Under the pieces are notes generated by a model. It was not told the origin of the DNA, made no database searches, and worked only from the letters and a program-made list of their open reading frames with translations. Of a DNA stretch of 64,000 nucleotides, positions 55,075-64,000 are shown piece by piece (the first letter of the stretch is position 1; each line of letters begins with the position of its first letter). Origin of the DNA: Trichobilharzia regenti (lineage: Eukaryota; Platyhelminthes; Trematoda; Strigeidida; Schistosomatidae); the NCBI GenBank assembly GCA_944472135.2, contig OX235270.1, positions 118,063,842 through 118,127,841 on the forward strand, read 5' to 3'. The position numbers were made by a program, and so were the translations under genes.

Positions 55075-55228
55075 CTGGTCCAGGTGTATGTAGACGTCGT
55101 CTTATAGTAGCTGTAAATGAGGAGGTATCAGAGTCTGTTTCATTTGCTGGTCTCAGGAGTAAATCACGTAGTTCTGCATCATCCTTCGACTGTACAAGAT
55201 CATTTGGTGCACCACGTATACCGGGTAC
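55075..55228 (-). CDS. Internal coding exon of the unknown host gene
   Basis: A 154-nt exon with acceptor TATATTTCCTAG and donor GACCAG|GTAGGT. It starts in phase 0 and ends after 1 nt. Peptide: VPGIRGAPNDLVQSKDDAEL, RDLLLRPANETDSDTSSF, TATIRRRLHTPGP. The last G joins CT of the next exon to give Ala, keeping the frame through to 43517. Ser/Thr/Asp-rich middle and Arg-rich end suggest a regulatory tail. Exons further upstream must lie beyond 55228, possibly outside the window. Confidence 0.7.
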
Positions 55229-55234
55229 CTAGGA

Positions 55235-56260
55235 AATATAGTTGATAAAAGGAAATTTAAGTATGCGAGAGTCATTTAAAAGCATGTTTATGCAAGTGGT
55301 CTACGACTGGTAATGAGTTTTATTATTATCGGCCGATGAATAGTCATCTTTAAATATGTCTGAATTCTAGTCATTACTACAAGCAGGGATCAGTAGTCAC
55401 TAAAACCTCATACCCCATCTGTACTATATATCCAATGAAAATATTTAGCCATGATACAGAAAGTTTGTGGTTCGGAAATGTAAATTTTTGTGTCTAGGTA
55501 CTCTCTAGGCAGGTTTTATTTTATGTACACAAGGAGAGATATTGTAGTATGTTTAAAATACCACTACAGTTCCTATCTCATGAGCATCGTCTTCAAGTCC
55601 ATTGAGACACAGACAGAGAAGGTACTAGATGGTTAGATGTGATCAGTATAAGGTAATGGATCTAGACGTTGCACATATTTGCACTCATCAGTAAGGCATA
55701 CCTGCAACTTCGAAGGAATTGATGACCCGAGTAAAACAGTCTTCTCACGCTAATTCTTCAGACTATTGTTATAACAGAAATAAGCTTGGTCAATAAGATT
55801 CTGTTGAATTCCCAAAAATAACATTGACAAAAAAAAAGAAAGAAACCTTTTGTTCTCTTTATGTAGTCATCCACGAAGGTAAACCAAACATTATGCATAA
55901 AAGTGTAATACGAATTATTAATTGAGTCATGTTGGTCGACGGATTTAACGGTGTCCAGTCGCTTGACTTTGTGTATACATTGATAACTTGGTTGTTGATA
56001 GAATTCCTTCAGCAGGAACACTAATTATGAGATACATCACCTCAATGTCCAATCAACCCATTTATTACAGTCAAACAGCAAGCTAATCTTGAAGCTGTAT
56101 GACTCAGTGAAAACGTCTCCAACTTCAGAACACTGCATGATCACGACTCGAACACCAGAGGAGCTGCGGATATGCCTTGCTGATGAGCACTAATAAGTAC
56201 TTGGCCTAACTAGGTTCACAGCTTCTTACCAGTCGCTTGTAAACAGCTGATATAATTTAT
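55235..56260. other. No supported gene
   Basis: Family E-like phrases appear near 55690 (ACCTGCAACTTCGAAGGAAT) and 56150-56235. Nothing else recognised. Confidence 0.4.
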
Positions 56261-56264
56261 TTTT

Positions 56265-56450
56265 ATTTTTGATTACAGCTTGATTCCACACTGTATTTTT
56301 GGTACAAGTATGGAATTTCCAGCATGGATATCGGTAGCCCAAATTTTGCAGGCCGACCATAGATTATAAGGTGTGCGTAGGCAGGGGATCGAACCTCGGA
56401 CCATGTGCATGGTCGGCGAGAGTCCTAACCACTGTGCCACCGACGCACAT
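56265..56450 (-). mobile_element. Family C SINE
   Basis: Third close copy. Head GTGCGTCGGTGGCACAGTGG on the minus strand (about 56375-56450), with the end ATTCCACACTGTA in reverse at about 56283-56296. Confidence 0.8.
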
Positions 56451-56639
56451 ATCATTCCGTATAACACAATATGTTGTTATTTTATATAGTATGTTGGAAA
56501 GGAATTCATTTTTCCACCAAGATTCAAGCCTGCACCACTTGGTATGCTCTATTTACAACAGATATATTGTTCTCTTTGTGCATATTACTGTTTTACTTTG
56601 TGAGTATATTACAATTTAATATGATGGATGTAATACACA

Positions 56640-56760
56640 TGGTTCGATTGCCGGTTCCGTCATGAATGGGCAACACTGAAGAGTTCCACATTAAGACGAA
56701 ACAGTTGTCCAGTACTTCCTGGTTTTCAGTGGTTCTGTAACCACAAACCAATACTTAAAA
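56640..56760 (+). repeat. Family B fragment with hammerhead
   Basis: Hammerhead at 56671-56715: CTGAAGA, GTTC/loop/AGAC, GAAA, CAGTTGTC, CAGTAC. The 5' side of stem I has changed. The terminal ACCAATACTTAAAAAATAA follows. Confidence 0.6.
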
Positions 56761-56764
56761 AATA

Positions 56765-58730
56765 ATCAAGTTCCACTTTGAAAACGGATCGTGATATCTT
56801 TTTAATTCCGGTATTTGTTGATACGATTAAAGATGCAATGAAACGAAAAGGTATGAAAATATTATACGTTGCCACCGATTGGTCACATACACAACGTGCA
56901 TATTAACAAAAGCCACAACACACATACACACACTGACATTTGGACATAATGATTTCAGCTTTAAAACTTCATAAATTTTATACATCGGAGCTGAACATTT
57001 GAAATTATAAATGTGGTGTAAAAACAGAAACCACCAAAAGTGTAAAGGAAATTATAATTTACAGTGACACCGTATGACCAAACATGAACACTTGTATACA
57101 CATGAAATATGAGACAAAATAAAAAAAAGTTGACATAAAGACTTTTTTGATCTGACAAATTAGAATTTGAGAAGTTATGGTTTAGGTTAGCTATAAAGAT
57201 ATATCAACACAGCACAAGACAAATGAAACTATGACTGATTGTCAAGGTATGAGAGAAATCTTTTTACTGGGCAAAGTATGCTGCCAGTGTGTAAACGTAG
57301 CCACACTTGAAAGTATGCGACCAGCTGTCTTCATGATTTAACAGTCTGAGCATATACCAGTTAAGCTATGAGACCTGACTGTTAACCACGTCAGCAATTC
57401 GCTGCAGCCATCATATATTATAATACGCTGCTGTCATAAGAGCGAACACTGCTCACCTGTCCGTTTATCATTATACTAGTCACCCAGCTAGATTTCGTGG
57501 TATCAGCCATAATCACAGTGAGTTACAAGGACATGGGCATGTTGTGAGTCAAAGGCAAGATTATCTAGGAATTGATTTGCATAACATTTTGTTAGTAAAC
57601 ATACTGTTTGGGATGTATTTGTAGTTAGGGTCGAAGTAAAGCAAATATCTGACTAACATCGACTGTCTTTCATGAGTCTCTTATATACTGACTGATTTAT
57701 ATGAGCACCTGATTACTATCCACATCAAGCAGTACTGTTTGTGCTAGGCAGGTCAAAGTAACCTAAACACCGGGTGTCAGTTTCGCTCGTTTTGGACCAG
57801 GATGATCAGAGGTGTGTGCCCGGTTTCACTCATTTTAAAACAGATAGTCAATTCAAACCACTCGAATTTCGGCTATCTACTTGTGCAAACTGATAATACA
57901 TTGAATTAAATCTGCAATTTGTGAATTCATTCTCCATTTGCACACTTCGAGGAGAAATTGACTGGCAAGCATTACTGATTGATATGCAGGGTACTCAACT
58001 ACTCATAACAAACAACCAGTAGTGTATAACGTCGTGTAATTCTGCTTGCTGTCTTGATTACCAATTATAGTATCAAGTAGGTCATGTATATATTATGACC
58101 TGAATAGTTTCGGCTTTTAAAGGAAACTATGGCTAAAATTTCACCTTGAACTGTGTAAATTGTAAACGGTGAATTTGATTTCGGTTAAATTTGCTGCAGT
58201 TATAATAAGGTAGTGAGCATTATTCACAGTTAATTAGGTAAAAGCATGATGACTGCAAAATAACATTTATGGTTGACTGATTCAGATCATAGTGAACATT
58301 TTACGCAACCCGAGTGTGGTCACAAATCAAAACACCATAGAATATATAAGACAAAAAAAAGCCATAAAAAACAACGTTACCTCAGTGGAGTTATATGTAT
58401 GAGTAAGAGAATAAGTGAAAATTAGTGTAAATATTGAAAAGTGAATACATATTGTGGGCAGTTATCGGCCATTTGACCATCAGGAGGAAACAAGTAAGAC
58501 AGTTTACCCCCCCCCGCTACCCACCAGCTACATTGCAACAAAATGATAGTGAATGGATCTCATTGTTTGGTGACATGCTTTGGTCAAATCATTCCTTACT
58601 CTTTCTTAGTAGTGATGTCGTAATCAATTCAAAGGAGAAAGATTCACCAACCAACCACCAGATTCAACCTCCTTATGTATGACTTAGACATTTTGATTGG
58701 ACATTATGTAAGAACTAGTGTAATGTATGC
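56765..58730. other. No supported gene
   Basis: AT-rich. A run of nine C at about 58508 is the only oddity. The open frame at 58434-58682 has no splice or domain support. Confidence 0.4.
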
Positions 58731-58734
58731 ATTC

Positions 58735-59060
58735 CTTTGTTTGGTGCAGACTGAATTCTATCTAGCATAGTGGTCACATGGCAAAATTGACTGATATGAT
58801 TCAGACTGAACCAAACATAGAACTAGAGGCTTGACACTAATTCCTGCTTAGTATCCTATAGAAGTATCCAATACAGTCCTAGATGAGGTCAATAGCGAGC
58901 CCGAATAGCTCAGAGGTAACGTCTCTGACTGCAACACTGGGTGAGACCTATTTGAATGTCACAAAAGCGATGAATTCCTTCAGGACTGCAGATGAGTCTT
59001 GCTGAAGAATGTCAGCAAGCACGAAAACTAGATCTATGGCATCTTGTCATTTGCCCCCAA
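58735..59060 (+). mobile_element. Family E SINE
   Basis: tRNA-like head GAATAGCTCAGAGGTAACGT (A-box) with a decayed B-box (CTATTTGAATG). Body CTTCAGGACTGCAGATGAGT, then GCACGAAAACTAGATC. An additional repeat segment (GACTGAATTCTATCTAGC) precedes it. This is the reference copy for the other family E calls. Confidence 0.55.
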
Positions 59061-59254
59061 TTATGTAACAAAAACTCAGATTCAGATGCTGTCTAACAAG
59101 TGTTTCCAAAACACGTGAGCCATTCTATGTAGATTCTTGTGGTCTTCTGCTTTCAGCACTTATACCTCCATGCCAAAAGAGAAGAATGCTGACAGTAGGA
59201 GTGGGTGAAACAGTAGCTAGCCGACAGCAAAGAAAGTATTTATTATTTTATTCC

Positions 59255-59475
59255 TTAATGTTCCGGGTGGAAAATAGGACTTCAAGATTCAGCCTTGAAG
59301 TTTCAGTAGCAGTGGTGTATAGTTTTTAAGAGGTGGGGTTGCTGGCCTCAAGCCCGACCTTCCCCTTTACCGGGATTACTACTGACCAAGCGACGATTAG
59401 GAGTGCGTACGGGTCGCGTCGGACCAAGTGTATGGTTGGTAAGTATTCTACGACTGAACCACTGACACCAAATGT
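59255..59475 (-). mobile_element. Family D SINE
   Basis: Same order as 36515-36750 on the minus strand: head, GAGGCCAGCAACCCC, CACTGCTACTGAAACTTC, tail CTTGAAGTCCTATTTTCC matching the RTE end. Confidence 0.65.
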
Positions 59476-59779
59476 AGCGGGTTTTATCTAATGTTAAAAA
59501 AAGCCTTTTATTACCGCACTGAGATATCCTACGGTTGAATCAATTTCTCACAAATAAATGAGTTTCTCAATCCATCCGACCACTTCAATTTCTATCCTCC
59601 TTTTTCTCTCAACAGACTATGTATGAAGTTGGTTGTTGAATTTAGAAAAATTCGTTATAATCAACCAGTGTCATTTGGTTGGTCCTCTGTACTGGTGCTG
59701 ACTAAGTTTACCAGTGACACTGGTCAGCAAGCTAAGTGACTCGTCATTGCGGAACATTGTGATGATTCGATATTAGACA

Positions 59780-59935
59780 GTTGGATGTAATTTTTGATCG
59801 GACACTAGTCAGCAACTAGTGTGATGTGTCTGGTCCTATCTTTGGTGCAAAGTGAATTCCATCAGTCAAGTTTGCTATATGGCGACCAGGCAAGGTGGTG
59901 CACAGTGAATTGTTGATATTAGATGTTTAAGTTTA
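59780..59935. repeat. Family E-associated repeat segment
   Basis: TGAATTCCATCAGTCAAGTT is shared with 40425, 46435 and 58745. Confidence 0.45.
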
Positions 59936-60164
59936 AGTGAATATGTTTAAGTGAATACCTATAGTCAAACACAAGTACCACAATTGAAGTTGTTATGTAT
60001 CCAAACAACATAAAAAGCCAAAAAATGAATAGACACTGAGTGATACTGAAGCAAACAGACCGAAAGAAATCAATGTCAAGCGAACAGAAAACAACTGCAT
60101 AAGAGTTAGCAACAGTGATAAGAATTCCGATGATAAAACTGAATAGATAAACAACTATGTGATC

Positions 60165-60545
60165 GATTCCGGTGTGGTGAGAGCAGGCTGCTAGCCGATT
60201 GGTTGGCACTAATCTACGTTAATGTCTAGGTCACTAATATGGGCCGTGAGAAAATATGAACAAGGCTGTTTCAACAACCAATCACAGCAAACTTAAATGT
60301 GGACAAATATGATTCGCAGATAGATGCTCTACTTTCCGAGAAATATCGAAAACAACCAATCATAAGACTGTGTTCGTCTGCTTAACTTCTGAGAAACAAC
60401 CAATCAGAAGACTGCCTTTTTCTGCTGGCATAAGCCTTATTAATGCAAATAAAATATAAATACGTGTTGATTTTCGTAATAAAACGATCTGTTGCCAGCC
60501 CTTGTCTTCTGTTGTTACACCGGTACATAATACTAAATGTTTAGT
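60165..60545. repeat. Dispersed LTR-like repeat, copy 2
   Basis: Co-linear with 37170-37570. ATATAAATACGTGTTGATTT looks like a promoter box region, and AATAAAACGATCTGTTGCC a polyadenylation-like site ahead of CCCTTGTCTTCTGTTG. No coding sequence adjoins. Confidence 0.45.
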
Positions 60546-60549
60546 GAAC

Positions 60550-61185
60550 TGTTGATTGTTAACACTTAGAGAAAATTCCATATAGTTCAGACTAAACAAC
60601 TGTGTAATTTCCTTAAAGCATTATAGAAAAAAACATCATTGTATCTCGCAGGTTCCCATCATCTGCAGACTACATGAAACTGAAGTAGCTATAAAAGAAT
60701 GAAAATAACATAGTTCAGTAATGGAACGATAGAAGAGAAGATTTCACAAAATAAGGATATCCGAAGTGTGAAAATCACAACAACTGTGATGCAATCAATA
60801 TAAGTGATTCCAGGTGGTGACTGAGATGAATTCATTCTTATGAACTATGGTTCTCTTGACTTGTTTCCACTGTCTTATAACCGTTGTTGTTTCGTGTAGT
60901 CTGCATCTGATAAGAACCCGTGAAATATAATGACGATATCGTTGTATATGTTGCGAATCAAGGAGACTATATGTATGTAGGAGTTATTTTTTATGAATCT
61001 GAATATCACTGAATTCAGCTAAATGCAGCAGTTGGGCGATGCACGCAACCCATGTTCTATTCACCTTAATCTGTTAAGACAGATATAGATTTATTCTTCT
61101 GCCTCACAGTACACAGCACCTTTGGTTAAAAGCTTGTAGCCTTTTAATGCCTCAGAAAACTAGGAAACCTTCAAGCTGGAATTTT
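60550..61185. other. No supported feature
   Basis: Nothing recognised. Confidence 0.4.
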
Positions 61186-61189
61186 ATAC

Positions 61190-61275
61190 AAGGCAGGTAA
61201 GCAGACGGCTAATAGTGGAACGCAGGACACGCGTTTCGTCCGTTATTTAAGTACCTAAAGCAGATACCTATGCGG
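61190..61275 (-). repeat. Decayed Sm-alpha hammerhead region
   Basis: GCTAATAGTGGAACGCAGGA and ACGCGTTTCGTCC match the Sm-alpha hammerhead 3' half (minus strand GGACGAAACGCGT). The 5' core is not readable. Confidence 0.5.
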
Positions 61276-61604
61276 GAATTCAGAAATAATTATTTCAACA
61301 AATAACAAGTTATAGGCGTTTCAGAAGAGTTGGCTTCAATGCCGCGCTTAGTGGATAACTATGTTTAGCGTTTGAAAACATCGGTGGTGGACTCGGGTCT
61401 CAGTCAGAACAGCATTACTAATTGAAGTAAGTAAGTAAGCAAGTGATGTTTGGATTTTCCAAACAAAGTTGGATGGCTTAGTCAAAAACGTTGAGATAAG
61501 CACGAAATACCAATAGAACACCTGTTGAATAGGGTATGGTTATATTGTGACTTCGAAGATGCTAGAGGATAAGGCTCTGACATCCTAAAATTTAGGTTCA
61601 AGCC

Positions 61605-61735
61605 TAAGTTGTCTGTCTGTCTGGATTCAACATAGAACTTGGCACCGAAGTGCAGCAGCTCGAGTTGCCACGTTCCAATTGGCACACAAGGTAGACAAGA
61701 AGATGAGTGAAGAGAATCAATAGAGTTGTAACACC
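61605..61735 (-). repeat. LINE 3' end, severely truncated
   Basis: Same tail as 50875-50990, including the CTGT run and GTTCGAGTTGCCACGTTCC, nearly identical over about 110 bp. Only 3' UTR sequence was inserted. Confidence 0.65.
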
Positions 61736-61739
61736 ATCC

Positions 61740-62430
61740 ATCACCCATGAAGAGAAACAGATACATTCAGCTGATGAATCCCTAAGTGGGACGAAGAACA
61801 TATCTTGAACATCACTTTCGACCAGTGATAAATATATAAATATGAGACAAGTATTATACATGGGAATAGTATTCACTGTCACCGATGTCCTAAGTTTAAA
61901 ACGACACACAGTTCAAAGTCTAGTGCAATAATATAGTGGGAAAAGACAAAATGGTGACAAAACAGATTAAATCAAAGGTTAATAAAAATAAAGCATTTTT
62001 ATGAAGAAAACACAAGTTAAAATTAGCCATCCGAAAGCGAAAAAAAGTTTTAGCGTGAAGACACAACCATACAAACATATATTTTAGTGTATAATATAGT
62101 GTTTTTGAGTAAATGTTCACAGTGCGTGTATGAGTGTGTAGTGTTGTTTGTGTGTATATTGTTACTATATTTGCTTACTGTTCGGTTATCAACAACCACC
62201 TCCTGTTGTAATTCCATTATAGTATTTAACTATATAAATAATCAATAAATATAATCGATTTATAGGCAATATATCACATCATATCATCATGTACAAAGTC
62301 ACAGTAAAAGCAATCAGACTGACCACCACCTGTCATTATTTGTCAGAAATTAACTGGTTTCCGAGTAGTTTAAATTATGAACAGAAATTAACTGACTAGA
62401 GAAGCACTTAAGATCAGGGTCCGGTTAGCA
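61740..62430. other. No supported feature
   Basis: AT-rich. A short CT run at 62433-62453 follows. Confidence 0.4.
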
Positions 62431-62499
62431 ACTCTTCTCTCTCTCTCTCTCTTTCTTGAGCAAAGGGATCTATCTAATTTCAGCACATGAGCTCTTTTA

Positions 62500-62680
62500 A
62501 CAAATGCTTCGACATTAATTTGATTTCCCAATTAGACGTACATGTATCATACTGGCTAGGAGTGGAATGCACAGTAGATGTCTTTTCCGATTTGGAATTA
62601 ATAGGTGTACGTGCTCTCCAGTGTGAGTTTAAAGTGATGGGAACTGATTTTCAGTCTCAGTAAGAATATTGTTTTCCACT
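62500..62680. repeat. Possible decayed Sm-alpha SINE
   Basis: ACAAATGCTTCGACATTAAT and GGCTAGGAGTGGAATGCAC recall the Sm-alpha leader and hammerhead flank, but the ribozyme is unreadable. Confidence 0.35.
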
Positions 62681-62684
62681 GGGA

Positions 62685-63245
62685 ATAACTAAATCCAGAT
62701 GTTGAGCCCGAAACAGAACAAAATGCATGTCCTAGATGCAATTGCTAGTCACCAAACGAGTAACTTCTGAAAACTCTTTTGTTTCAGCTTTGAACTGTGT
62801 GCATGGGAATAGAATAGATCAGTTTAACAACTAGTACTGACACTTCTAAGCGTGATTGTTGATTGCTGAACACCTAATAAAGTCAATGTGTAGGTGCTGT
62901 AAGTAGACAAACCAGGAACAAAGCAGTTGTTTATGTGATCCGGCCTCTTAAAAGATTTCTCAGCTGATTGTCGTTGTGTCACAGAAATTAACCTACATAA
63001 AGCAGGGATCAGAATGCTCATCGCTCTAGTGTAAATAGCAACTGAAGATGACAGTGACTTATACCGTGAAATCAGTAAATAATTAATATATTTAACCAAA
63101 AAAATAGTCAAAATACATCTTGCTTTAATTGACTTCTTTTATACTTATACATTAAGCTATCGATTATACATAACACTATATTTGGCCAGCCGGCAGAATT
63201 TGGAAAATATAGTCCATTTGCTACCGTCCACGTGCTCGAATGGTA
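62685..63245. other. Upstream of the right-edge LINE frame; nothing assigned
   Basis: It could be the 5' part of the LINE in decayed form. No domain is readable. Confidence 0.35.
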
Positions 63246-63246
63246 A

Positions 63247-64000
63247 CTTGCTCGTCGATTTCCAGTTGGGTTACAACTCTTCAGACTCATCAGGGAAACG
63301 GGTGGGAGAAGGCAAATCATAAGTGAGAATATTCCTGAGAAAAATGGCTCCTTAATCAGCTCTCAGGATAGACACCTTGAACGCTGGAAAGAACACTTTG
63401 AGGGACAATTTAAATTACCTACAGCCACACTGAACCTCCCCGACATCCAGAACACACCCGAATGGGATATAGACACTGGTCCGCCGTCTGTAAGTGAGGT
63501 CACAAAAGCCATCAGTAATTTGAAACGAGGCAAAGCGGCAGGACCCGACGGAATTATTCCGGAGGTGTTTAAATATGGGGGTGACATACTAGTTTGTAGA
63601 TTAACTGAGGTACTAGGCAACGTCTGGGAATCAGAGACAGTGCCATCAGACTGGGGTAAGTCACTTATTATACCGATATTCAAGAAGGGAAACACGTCCT
63701 CGTGTGATAATCATAGGGGGATCAGCCTAACGAACATAGTCTCTAAAATCCTAGGCTCAGTAATCATGCATAGACTAAGCAGAACTCGGGAGGAACAGAC
63801 AAGGGAAAATCAAGCAGGCTTTAGACCAGGTAGAGGGTGCATAGATCATATCTTAACTCTTCGACAGATTCTAGAACATAGACACACTTTTCGGCGTCCA
63901 ACAATTGTCATATTTCTTGACTTGAGGGTGGCCTTCGACTCCGTGGATCAAAAGGTACTATGGCAATGTCTGACTGTGAAGGGAGTGCCAAGAAAGTACA
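63247..64000 (+). CDS. Non-LTR retrotransposon reverse transcriptase, running off the right edge
   Basis: One frame stays open for 251 codons from just after a stop at 63244-63246 to the window end. Blocks: LQLFRLIRETGGRRQII, RHLERWKEHFEGQFKLP, SVSEVTKAISNLKRGKAAG with PDGIIPEVFKYGG, VPSDWGKSLIIPIFKKG, DNHRGISLTNIVSKILGS, ENQAGFRPGRGCIDHIL, and motif A VIFLDLRVAFDSVDQKVLW. A typical trematode RTE-like or related LINE RT. Motif A normally reads LDLKAAFDS; R and V here are small changes. The catalytic YADD block lies beyond the edge, so intactness cannot be judged. The start codon is unknown. Confidence 0.85.

Noticed and set aside
58434..58682. 82-codon plus-strand frame with a poly-C run
   Set aside because: No borders or domain; the C run makes a chance frame likely.
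63363..63695. 110-codon minus-strand open frame
   Set aside because: It lies exactly over the plus-strand LINE RT frame, whose conserved motifs explain the sequence.
1..64000. CRISPR array, rRNA gene or bacterial operon
   Set aside because: No regularly spaced direct repeats, no conserved rRNA segments and no dense same-strand coding; the window is eukaryotic.

Overview
This window looks like genomic DNA of a blood fluke (Schistosoma or a close trematode). It is AT-rich and non-coding over most of its length. It is packed with RTE-type and CR1-like non-LTR retrotransposons, Penelope-like elements (PLEs) with GIY-YIG endonucleases, Sm-alpha-type hammerhead ribozyme SINEs and tRNA-headed SINEs. 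There are no bacterial operons, rRNA genes, free-standing tRNA genes or CRISPR arrays. The species cannot be fixed by eye.

Layout. 0-10 kb: non-coding DNA with an RTE remnant split by a PLE fragment (2.16-3.55 kb), another PLE fragment (4.15 kb), an Sm-alpha hammerhead palindrome (6.6-6.9 kb) and an RTE 3' end (7.9-8.6 kb). 10-20 kb: a candidate terminal exon of a host gene (10.03-10.29 kb, +), PLE fragments at 11.9 and 16.2 kb, a PLE with a long reverse transcriptase ORF (13.5-15.1 kb, -), a head-to-head hammerhead/tRNA SINE pair (16.7-17.1 kb) and an RTE tail. 19.3-23 kb: a nearly complete but frameshifted RTE element (-), then a SINE carrying an intact-looking 46-nt hammerhead (22861-22906). 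23-24.5 kb: two candidate host exons (-). 25.3-28.5 kb: a decayed CR1-like LINE (-). 28.5-29.8 kb: a PLE-style fold-back element with 174-bp inverted arms, a 13-bp target duplication and a nested LINE copy. 31.9-34.3 kb: a fold-back unit with a Gly-rich reading frame, then an RTE with a 508-codon uninterrupted RT frame headed by a tRNA-like promoter. 35-43 kb and 44-62 kb: many short SINEs, LINE 3' ends and PLE pieces. From 63.25 kb to the right edge: an open RT reading frame (+) that runs out of the window.

Host genes. The best-supported host gene lies on the minus strand. Three exons (55075-55228, 49154-49366, 43517-43599) join with matching phases and consensus GT/AG borders, and encode the last 147 residues of an Arg/Pro/Ser-rich protein of unknown function. 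Its two introns (about 5.5 and 5.7 kb) are full of SINEs.

How the mobile parts relate. The RTE LINEs probably supply the copying machinery for one SINE family (D), which carries RTE 5' and 3' end sequence behind a tRNA-like head. A second SINE family (C) has the same kind of head but a different tail. Family B joins a tRNA-like promoter to a hammerhead and recurs as head-to-head inverted pairs. PLE copies show terminal inverted repeats, one set with a hammerhead-like motif. The recurring theme is hammerhead-bearing inverted dimers, which is the most interesting signal in the window.
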